Origin: Luscinia megarhynchos
Taxonomy: Eukaryota; Chordata; Aves; Passeriformes; Turdidae
NCBI GenBank assembly: GCA_034336665.1
Contig: CM067588.1
Coordinates: forward strand, 4,404,655 to 4,468,654
Direction of reading: 5' to 3'
Length of the DNA: 64,000 bases
Positions 36,225-44,955 of this stretch are shown piece by piece. The translations under genes and the position numbers were made by a program. Every line of letters begins with the position of its first letter. Position 1 is the stretch's first letter. The notes beneath the pieces were generated by a model, which was given only the letters and a program-made list of their open reading frames with translations, searched no databases and was not told the DNA's origin.

Positions 36225-38160
36225 GGAAGGGCGGATCTGGGGGGGAAACAGCAAAAAAACCCGCTAAAATCCCTAAAAATTCGAGCAATGGCCCCAAACC
36301 TCCTAAAATCTGCACACTGAGAAAGGGCGGATCTGGGGGGGAAACAGCAAAAAAACCGCTAAAATCCTAAAGAAATTCGCACTAAAATCTCTGAATAATC
36401 TCACGAGCAATGGCCCGAAACCTCCAAAATCTGCACACTGGGAAGAGAGGCGGATCTGGGGAAACAGCAAAAAAACCGCTAAAAATCCATAAAAATTCGA
36501 GCAATGGCCCCAAACCTTCTAAAATCTGCACACTGAGAAAGGGCGGATCTGGGGGGGAAAGAGCAAAAAAACCCCACTAAAATCCCTAAAAATTCGCACT
36601 AAATAATAATCTCACGTGCAATGGCCCCAAACCTCCGAAAATCTGCACTAAAATCTGAGATAGCTCCAAGGATTGCTGGGAAATGCATCAGGAATAATCC
36701 AGGAATAATTCGGCCTAAACATCCATGAAAATGCCTAAAAATTCGCACTAAAAAATTCTCTTAATAGTCTCACCCGCAATGGCCCCAAACCTCCGAAAAT
36801 CTGCACACTGGGAAAGGGCGGATCTGGGGGGGAAACAGCAAAAAAACCCGCTAAAATCCCTAAAAATTCGCACTAAAATCTCTTAATAATCTCACGAGCA
36901 ATGGCCCGAAACCTCCGAAAATCTGCACACTGGGAAAGGGCGGACCTGGGGGGGAAACAGCAAAAAAAAACCGCTAAAAATCCATAAAAATTCGAGCAAT
37001 GGCCCCAAACCTCCGAAAATCTGCACTAAAACATCCAAAATCTGAGATAGCTCCAAGGATTGCTGGGAAAAGTATCAGGAATAATCCCGGAATAATTCTA
37101 CCTAAATACCCAGAAAAATCCCTAAAAATTCGCACTAAAAAAATCTCTTAATAATCTCACGAGCAATGGTCCCAAACCTCCGAAAATCTGCACTAAAACA
37201 CCCAAAATCTGACATAGCTCCAAGGATTGCTGGGAAATGCATCAGGAATAATCCAGGAATAATTCGGCCTAAACATCCATGAAAATGCCTAAAAATTCGC
37301 ACTAAAATCTTAATAATCTCACGAGCAATGGTCCCAAACCTCCGAAAATCTGCACACTGGGAAAGGGCGGATCTGGGGGGGAATCAGCAAAAAAACCCGC
37401 TAAAATCCCTAAAAGTTCGCACTAAATAATAATCTCACGAGCAATGACCCCAAACCTCCGAAAATCTGCACTAAAATCTGAGATAGCTCCAAGGATTGCT
37501 GGGAAATGCATCAGGAATAATCCAGGAATAATTCAGTTTAAACACCCAGAAAAATGCCTAAAAATTCGCACTAAAAAATCTCTTAATAATCTCACGAGCA
37601 ATGGCCCCAAACCTCCGAAAATCTGCACACTGGGAAAGGGCGGACCTGGGGGGGAAACAGCAAAAAAAAAAAACCGCTAAAAATCCATAAAAATTCGAGC
37701 AATGGCCCCAAACCTCCGAAAATCTGCACTAAAACATCCAAAATCTGAGATAGCTCCAAGGATTGCTAGGAAAAGTATCAGGAATAATCCCGGAATAATT
37801 CTACCTAAATACCCAGAAAAATCCCTAAAAATTCGCACTAAAAAAATCTTAATAATCTTTCGAGCAATGGCCCCAAACCTCCGAAAATCTGCACACTGGG
37901 AAAGGGCGGATCTGGGGGGGAAACAGCAAAAAAAACCCCACTAAAATCCCTAAAAATTCGCACTAAATAATAATCTCACGAACAACGGCCCCAAACCTCC
38001 TAAAATCTGCACTAAAACACCCAAAATCTGAGATAGCTCCAAGGATTGCTGGGAAAAGCATCAGGAATAATGGAGGAATAATTCAGTTTAAACATCCATG
38101 AAAATGCCTAAAAATTTGCACTAAGAAATAAAAGAAATCCCCCAGAAACTGCACAAAAAT
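36225..38160. repeat. Composite higher-order repeat in probable OPTC intron 1
   Basis: About 14 copies of GCAATGGCCCCAAACCTCC at spacings falling into three classes (about 93-103, 116-124 and 155-168 bp). One module carries GGGAAAGGGCGGATCTGGGG then AAACAGCAAAAAAACC; another carries GATAGCTCCAAGGATTGCTG and GGAATAATCCAGGAATAATT. Modules share AAAAATTCGCACTAAA and are mixed in irregular order. Confidence 0.95.
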
Positions 38161-38219
38161 TGGCAAAAGAGGAATTTGGGAGCAGCATCCTCAGGGAGGA
38201 GTGAAACGACTCTGGGATG

Positions 38220-38930
38220 AGTGGTGGATTTGGGGGTTGGGGTTATTTGGGGTTTGGGATTTGGGGTTTGGGGTTTGGGATTTGGGATTTGAGGTTATTT
38301 GGGGTTTGGGATTTGGGGTTATTTGGGGTTTGGGATTTGGGGTTATTTGGGGTTTGGGATTTGTTATTATTTGGGATTTGGGGTTATTTGGGGTTTGGGA
38401 TTTGGGATTTGGGGTTATTTGGGGTTTGGGGTTTGGGGTTATTTGGGACTTGGGATTTGGGGTTTGGGATTGGGGGTTATTTGGGGTTTGGGGTTATTTG
38501 GGGTTTGGGATTTGGGGTTTGGGGAATTGGGGTTATATGGGGTTTGGGGGTTGGGGTTTGGGATTTGGGGTTATTTGGGGTTTGGGGGTTGGGGTTTGGG
38601 ATTTGGGGTTATTTGGTGTTTGGGATTTGGAGTTATTTGGGATTTGGGATTTGGGATTATTTGGGGTTTGGGATTTGTTGTTATTTGGGGGTTTGGGGGG
38701 TTGGGGTTATTTGGGATTTGGGGGTTATTTGGGGGTTTGGGATTTGGAGTTATTTGGGGTTTGGGATTTGTTGTTATTTGGGGTTTGGGATTTGGGGGTT
38801 ATTTGGGGTTTGGGATTTGGGGTTTTGGGATTTGGGGTTTGGGATTTGGGGGTCGGGGTTTGGGATTTGTTGTTATTTGGGGTTTGGGATTTGGGGTAAT
38901 TTGGGGTTTGGGATTTGGGATTTGGGCTGG
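38220..38930. repeat. G/T array (GGGGTTTGGGATTTGGGG)
   Basis: About 700 bp of GGGGTTTGGGATTTGGGGTT and GGGGTTATTTGGGG words with almost no C on the plus strand. Regular G3-G4 runs spaced by 2-4 T/A give strong G-quadruplex potential in DNA and in OPTC pre-mRNA. Confidence 0.95.
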
Positions 38931-39265
38931 GGAGGCTTCCCCTGCTCTGTCCCACGGGAAGGGAATTCCGCGGGATGGGCCCTGGGGTTTGGATGCGGGG
39001 CTGCGGGCGGGGCTGTCGCACAGATCCCCTCGGGATGCCCGAGGAGCAGAATCCCGGGATTTGCACATCGAGGGCAGCAGCAGCTCCGGGGCTGGTTCTC
39101 CTGCTCTGCTGGGCTGGCTGGGCCAGTGACCGAGGGGCCAGACCGGGACCCCGACCCCTCCCCACGTCCCGACCCCTCCTCACCCCCCGGGGCTGGGAAA
39201 GCGGCGGCGGCGCCTCTCGCCCAGCCGAGCGTGAAACGGGCTGGAAGGGTCACGGCGTGTCCCCG
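38931..39265. other. Unique spacer in OPTC intron 1
   Basis: GC-rich unique sequence between a G-rich and a C-rich array. No exon seen. Confidence 0.4.
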
Positions 39266-40115
39266 GGGCTGCCGCTGCCTGTCCCCCCCTGCCCGGAGCT
39301 GGCACTGCCTGTCCCTCCTGGGCCGGCACTGCCTGTCACCCCAGGGCTGGCACTGCCTGTCCCCCCTCCCCGGGGCTGGCACTGCCTGTCCCCCTCCCCC
39401 GGGGCTGGCACTGCCTGTCGCCCCCTCCCCGGGCACTGTCTGTCCCCCTCCCCTGGCACTGCCTGTCCCCCCCTGCCCGGGGCTGGCACGGCCTGTCCCC
39501 CTCCCCTGGCACTGCCTGTCCCCTCCCCTGGCACTGCCTGTCCCCTCCCCCGGGCACTGCCTGTCCCCTCCCTGGCACGGCCTGTCCCCCTCCCCTGGCA
39601 CTGCCTGTCCCCTCCCCTGGCACTGCCTGTCCCCTCCCCCGGGCACTGCCTGTCCCCCCAGGGCTGGCACTGCCTGTCACCCCAGGGCTGGCACTGCCTG
39701 TCCCCTCCCCTGGCACTGCCTGTCACCCCAGGGCTGGCACTGCCTGTCCCCCTCCCCCTGGCACTGCCTGTCACCCCAGGGCTGGCACTGCCTGTCACCC
39801 CCAGGGCTGGCACTGCCTGTCCCCTCCCCTGGCACTGCCTGTCCCCTCCCCGGGCACTGCCTGTCCCCTCCCACGGGCACTGCCTGTCACCCCCAGGGCT
39901 GGCACTGCCTGTCACCCCAGGGCTGGCACTGCCTGTCCCCCTCCCGGGCACTGCCTGTCCCCTCCCCCTGGCACTGCCTGTCCCCTCCCCGGGCACTGCC
40001 TGTCCCCCTCCCACGGGCACTGCCTGTCCCCTCCCCTGGCACTGCCTGTCACCCCAGGGCTGGCACTGCCTGTCACCCCAGGGCTGGCACTGCCTGTCCC
40101 CCTCCCCGGGGCTGG
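39266..40115. repeat. C-rich minisatellite TGGCACTGCCTGTCCCCT
   Basis: About 36 units of 18-28 bp, core GGCACTGCCTGTCCCC with CCCGGG or AGGGCT spacers. Confidence 0.95.
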
Positions 40116-40118
40116 CGC

Positions 40119-40530
40119 TGCCACATCCCGTCCTGAGCCTGACCTGGGACCGAGACTGGGCTGAGCAAAAGGGATAAAACCGGTTTTATTGAAAGGATTC
40201 ACCTTGGGCAGTGCAAGACCCCGGCAGGGGCTGCACTCGGGTTGAAGATGGATCCTGGTCATGAGTTTTTACATTTTTATAAGTTTTGGTTCATTTACAT
40301 ATTAATTGTTATTTGGGTTAATTGTCCAATTACAGTTTCGGGTTAGGAAGTCTCAGCCCCCTGGCTTGCCCCCTTCCCCTCGCTGTTATTTATGATTTTT
40401 GGGCACTGGGTGTCCTTGATTCTCTGCTTGGGAAGGGATTGCTTTGTCACTCCCCTGTGAACACCTCACATGGAGTTTCAGACTTACACACCAACTGAAA
40501 AACACCAAATCTAAAGCCCAAGGCATCACA
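40119..40530 (-). mobile_element. Possible solo LTR of an avian endogenous retrovirus
   Basis: Read on the minus strand it starts TGTGATGCCTTGGGC, has an AT-rich middle, an AATAAA signal near 40,185 and ends with CA at about 40,119, as expected of an LTR of about 410 bp. It is AT-rich and sharply different from the C-rich array to its left. No target-site duplication is visible and no retroviral coding sequence is present. Boundaries and family are inferred. Confidence 0.4.
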
Positions 40531-40592
40531 TCCAGCTCCTGGTGGCCATTCCAGGCCCCATCCCTCGGTCGGTGACCCTGGCTGGGTGCAGG

Positions 40593-40811
40593 ATGTGTCC
40601 CCTGGGCTGCCTTGTGGCCAGCCTGTGCTTGGGGACACTTTGGGCTGTCCCAGCCAAGGAGAGGAGGAAGGTGGAGAAACCCAAGGCTGACCTGACCCTC
40701 TATGAAAACCTGGATTTGGAAAACTACGACCTGACCGTGGATAACTACGGGGACATCCTGGACCTGAGCAACTACGAGGAGCTCTACGACTACGGGGACC
40801 TTGTCCCGAAG
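40593..40811 (+). CDS. OPTC: OPTC (opticin) first coding exon, residues 1-73
   Basis: Encodes the signal peptide and acidic N-terminal region of opticin, a secreted class III SLRP of vitreous and cartilage. ATG at 40,593 (A at -3) follows acceptor GGGTGCAG by one base; residues 1-20 are hydrophobic and end WAVPA before the basic KERRK. Residues 37-67 contain six tyrosines (37, 45, 52, 61, 65, 67) in an acidic setting with the family signature DILDLSNYEEL; in opticin and related SLRPs such tyrosines are sulphated. The exon ends in phase 0 at AAG before donor GTGAGG. The acceptor has a poor pyrimidine tract, and the frame is open upstream to an ATG at 40,542, so a slightly longer exon is possible. 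Confidence 0.93.
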
Positions 40812-41899
40812 GTGAGGGGGACACAGGGACACAGAGGGGACACAGGAGAGCCCCCGGTGCTTCCCAGGATGGGGATTTGGTGCCAGGGATGGATGTGGCA
40901 CCGCAGGAGGAGCAGCCCTGGCAGCAGCAGCCCTGGCAGCTCTCCCGGAGCTGGGGGAGGTTTTATGGGAGCCAAAGCTCTGCCAGCTCTTTGTCCCCTG
41001 CCAGCGCCTGGATGGGAGGATTCCTTCAGTCCTCGGGGATTCCTTCATCCCTCGGTGATTCCTTCATCCCTCGGGGATTCCTTCAGCCCTCGGGGATTTC
41101 TTCATCCCTCGGGGAGTCCTTCATCCCTCGGGGGTTCCTCCATCCCTCGGGGGTTCCTCCATCCCTTGGGGATTCCTTCACCCCTCGGGGGTTCCTCCAT
41201 CCCTCGGGGGTTCCTCCATCCCTTGGGGATTCCTTCACCCCTCGGGGGTTCCTCCATCCCTCGGGGATTCCTTCAGTCCTCGGGGATTCCTTCAGTCCTC
41301 GGGAATTCCTTCATCCCTCAGGGATTCCTTCATCCCTCAGGAATTCCTTCATCCCTCAAGGATTCCTTCATCCCTCGGGGGTTCCTCCATGCCTCAAGGA
41401 TTCCTTCATCCCTCAAGGATTCCTTCATCCTTCGGGGATTCCTTCATCCCTCAGGAATTCCTTCATCCTTCGGGGATTCCTTCATCCCTCAAGGATGCCT
41501 TCATCCCTCAAGGATTCCTTCATCCCTCAGGAATTTCTTCATCCCTCAGGAATTCCTTCATCCTTTAGGGATTTCTTCATCCCTCAGGAATTCCTTCATC
41601 CCTCGGGGATTCCTTCATCCCTCGGGGATTCCTTCATCCCTCAGGAATTCCTTCATCCTTCGGGGATTTCTTCATCCCTCAAGGATTCCTTCATCCCTCA
41701 GGAATTCCTTCATCCCTCGGGAATTCCTTCATCCCTCAGGAATTCCTTCATCCCTCAGGAACTCCTTCATCCCTCGGGATGAGGAGGGTTTCCCTGGAGA
41801 TCCGGAAGAGTTTTCCAAGAAGGAATTAATGTCCCCAACCCAGTGCCACCCACCCCGGAGGGGACAGTGCCCCACCCTCACACCCAGCTGTGCTTGCAG
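40812..41899 (+). other. OPTC: OPTC intron 2
   Basis: Donor GTGAGG to acceptor TGTGCTTGCAG at 41,899. Mostly filled by a 19-bp array. The exon frame stays open through the intron. Confidence 0.9.
41020..41782. repeat. 19-bp minisatellite in OPTC intron 2
   Basis: About 40 units of GGGATTCCTTCATCCCTCG (19 bp) with GGAATTCC, AAGGATTCC and GGGGGTTCC variants. Pyrimidine-biased plus strand. Since 19 is not a multiple of 3, each frame gives a 19-residue periodic peptide (SFIPRGFLHPSGIPSSL type). Confidence 0.95.
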
Positions 41900-42038
41900 A
41901 TCGAGGTTGGCACCTTGGCTCCTCGCTCCAAGGACCCCAAAGCCCTCCCGGAGCTGGGTGAAGCCACGGCTGGAACCCCAAAACTGCCGCCCCCGAGCGG
42001 CGCTGGCCCCGTGCCCCCAGCGCCCATCCCCGGGCAGG
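41900..42038 (+). CDS. OPTC: OPTC (opticin) coding exon, residues 74-119
   Basis: Short exon between acceptor TGTGCTTGCAG and donor GTGAGT (42,039); phase 0 in, phase 1 out. It encodes the linker between the acidic N-terminus and the LRR domain, starting IEVGTLAPRS, where human opticin also has a VTSLAP-like start. In mammals this linker is rich in Ser/Thr and O-glycosylated; here it is proline/alanine/glycine-rich with only five Ser/Thr (T78, S83, T96, T99, S106). Assignment rests on frame continuity, splice sites and position. Confidence 0.88.
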
Positions 42039-42439
42039 GTGAGTTGTGCATCCCCACCTCACGGGGGTGGAGTTTTTTTGGGGGAAAAAAAAGGAATTCT
42101 TGCTCTGCCAGCAGCTTTTTGCAGGGTTTTGGGGGTTGAGTCCGCAGGAGAGCTGCAGAGAGAGAAATTTCTGGGAAAAAAACCCTGAACTCCAGCAAAG
42201 CAGCGACGCTTTAATGAGCAGAGACTTTGCGATGGTGGCAATTAGATTAGCGGCAATTAAAATCCTGGAGCGAGGATAAATATCTTTAATTCCTTTTCTG
42301 TCACTCCAGACCGGGACAAATTAAGTGGGAGGCGAAAGGAAATTGGTGCTGAGCTGCTTTGAAGCCCCCCTGAAGGGATGGGGAGCCTCGGGATGGAGCT
42401 GGGGGAGAGGAGGGGGCTCGGTTTTACCTCTCCTGCCCC

Positions 42440-42582
42440 CCGTGCTGGGACTTTTGGGGCAACTGGGACCGAATTTTTCTTGTTTTTTGGGGTAGCTGGG
42501 ACCGATTTTTCTTGTTTTTTGGGGCACCTGGGACCAATTTTTTCTTGTTTTTTGGGGTAGCTGGGACCGATTTTTCTTGATC
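42440..42582. repeat. 32-33 bp repeat, four copies
   Basis: CTGGGACCGATTTTTCTTG with TTTTTTGGGG recurs at about 42,464, 42,496, 42,528 and 42,561. Confidence 0.85.
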
Positions 42583-42829
42583 CAAAATAATTCTTCGTCC
42601 TCCAGTGGGAAAATTCAGGGGGCCAGGAGAGCTTTGGGTGTAAAAAGCTGAATTTGGGAGCTTTAATCTCCCCTTCTCGTCCTGCAGGAGGGATTTGATC
42701 CTGGGCTCGATTTATGAACAGGTTTTTTGGGGTGGAAGTTTCTGGCCCTTCCCTGGGTGGCGCTGGGGCTGGGACAGCTCTGAGTGTCACCAACCCCGTG
42801 TCCCCGGGGTGGGGCAAGGGTGGGAAAAA

Positions 42830-44770
42830 CCTTCTGCTGGTCTGGGGTGTTTTATGGGGTCAGGGGGCTGTGACAACTTCGGTGTCATGGATTCTGTGTC
42901 CCCACAGCATGGGAAAGTCTTCCTGCTGTTCTGGGGTATTTTATGGGGTCAGGGGGTTGTGACATCCCTGGGTGTCACAGATCCATGTCCCCACAGAGTG
43001 GGCACATCCTCCCGCTGTTCTGGGGTGTTTTATGGGGTCAGGGGGCTGTGACACCTCCATGTCCCCAAAGCAGGGTGGGCAGAACCCACCGTTCTGGGGT
43101 ATTTTATAGGGTCAGGGAGCTGTGGCAGCTCTGTGTGTCACAAACTCTATGTCCCCACAGAGTGGGCACATCCTCCTGCTGTTCTGGGGTATTTTATGGG
43201 AATAGGGAGCTGTGACATCTCCACGTGTCAGAGATCCACGTTCCCACAGCAGGATGGGCTCCTCCTGCCATTTTGGGGTATTTTATGGGGTCAGGGAGCT
43301 GTGACAGCTCCATGTGTCACACCCACAGCAGAGTGGGTACATCCTTCGGTTCTGGGGTATTTTATGGGATCAGAGGGCTGTGACATCCCTGGGTGTCACA
43401 CCCACAGCAAGGTGGGCTCATCTCACAATTCTGGGGTATTTTCTGGGGTATTTTCTGGGGTATTTTCTGGGGTCAGGGGGCTGTGATATCCCTGGGTGTC
43501 ACAGCTCCATGCCCCCACAGCAGTGTGGGCTCCTCCCACCATTCTGGGGTATTTTATGGGGTCAGGGTGCTGTGACAGCTCTGGTATCATGGATTCTGTG
43601 TCCCCACAGTGTGGGCATGTCCCTGTGCTGCTCTGGGGTATTTTATGGGGTCAGGGGGCTGTGACAGTTCTGGGTGTCACAGCTCCATCTCCCCACAGCA
43701 GAGTGGGTGAATCTCACCATTCTGGGGTATTTTATGGGGTCAGGGGGCTGTGACATCCCTGGGTGTCACAGATCCACATCCCCACAGCAGAGTGGGTGAA
43801 TCCCACCGTTCTGGGGTATTTTATGGGGTCGGGGGGCTGTGACAGTTCTGGGTGTCACAGATCCACATCCCCACAGCAGAGTGGGTAGATCCCACTGTTC
43901 TGGGGTGTTTTATGGGGTAAGGGAGCTGTTACACCCAGGGATGTCACAGCTCCATCTCCCCACAGCAGAGTGGGTAGATCCCACCGTTCTGGGGTGTTTT
44001 ATGGGGTCGGGGGCTGTGACATCTTTGTGTGTCACACCCACAGCAGAGTGGATAGATCCCACCATTCTGGGGTATTTTATTGGGTCAGGGGGCTGTGACA
44101 CCCAGGGATGTCACAGCTCCATCTCCCTACAGCAGAGTGGGTAGATCCCACTGTTCTGGGGTATTTTATGGGGTCGGGGGGCTGTGACATCCCTGGGTGT
44201 CACATCCACATCAAGGTGGGCTCATCTCACAATTCTGGGGTGTTTTATGGGGTCAGGGGGCTGTGACAGTTCTGGGTGTCACAGCTCCATCTCCCCACAG
44301 CAGAGTGGGTAGATCCCACCGTCCTGGGGTATTTTATGGGGTCAGGGGGCTGTGACATCCAGGGATGTCACAGCTCCATCTCCCCACAGCAGAGTGGGTA
44401 GATCCCACCATTCTGGGGGTATTTTATGGGATCGGGGGGCTGTGACATCTTTGTGTGTCACACTCACAGCAGAGTGGGTAGATCCCACCGTCCTGGGGTA
44501 TTTTATGGGGTCGGGGGACTGTGACATCTTTGTGTGTCACACCCACAGCAGAGTGGATAGATCCCACCATTCTGGGGTATTTTATGGGGTCGGGGGGCTG
44601 TGACATCGCTGGGTGTCACAGATCCATCTCCCCACAGCAGAGTGGGTAGATCCCACCGTCCTGGGGTATTTTATGGGGTCGGGGGGCTGTGATATCTTTG
44701 TGTGTCACACCCACAGCAGAGTGGGTAGATCCCACCGCCCTGGGGTATTTTCTGGGGTCGGGGTGCCCTC
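42830..44770. repeat. 89-bp minisatellite with splice-acceptor-like CCCCACAG in most units
   Basis: About 21 copies; spacing of TCTGGGGTAT is 89 bp (43,721, 43,810, 43,899). Each unit contains GGGGTATTTTATGGGGTC, GGGGGCTGTGACA, TGGGTGTCACAG, then TCCATCTCCCCACAG and CAGAGTGGGTAGATCC. Some units are shortened by about 20 bp before the ACAG. Confidence 0.95.
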
Positions 44771-44796
44771 CATGCCCAGCCTGTCTCTCACCCCAG

Positions 44797-44955
44797 CGCT
44801 GCCCTGCTGCCTGCTGTGCCTGTGCCTCGGCTCCTCCGTGTACTGCGACGACGCCGAGCTGGAGCAGCTGCCGGCGCTGCCCCCGCACACCGAGTTCCTG
44901 TACGGCCGCTTCAACCGCATCGGCGCCCTGCGGGCCCGCGACTTCGCCGGCCTCG
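44797..44955 (+). CDS. OPTC: OPTC (opticin) coding exon, LRR N-cap, residues 120-172
   Basis: Begins in phase 1 after acceptor CTCTCACCCCAG and encodes the cysteine cap plus the first LRR. Cys 124, 127, 129 and 136 have the class III spacing CX2CXCX6C, and LCLGSSVYCDD is nearly identical to mammalian opticin. An additional Cys at 123 sits next to the first cap cysteine; the human protein has Thr there. The first LRR reads LPPHTEFLYGRFNRI. Exon ends phase 1 at CTCG before GTGCGC, a weaker but acceptable donor. Confidence 0.93.

Larger units (their letters stand above)
42039..44796 (+). other. OPTC: OPTC intron 3
   Basis: From donor GTGAGT to acceptor CTCTCACCCCAG at 44,796. Unique to about 42,800, apart from a short 32-33 bp repeat, then filled by an 89-bp array up to the acceptor. 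Confidence 0.9.

Noticed and set aside
38220..38930. Interstitial telomeric DNA
   Set aside because: Words are GGGGTTTGGGATTT and GGGGTTATTT, not TTAGGG tandem units; resemblance is only in G/T richness.
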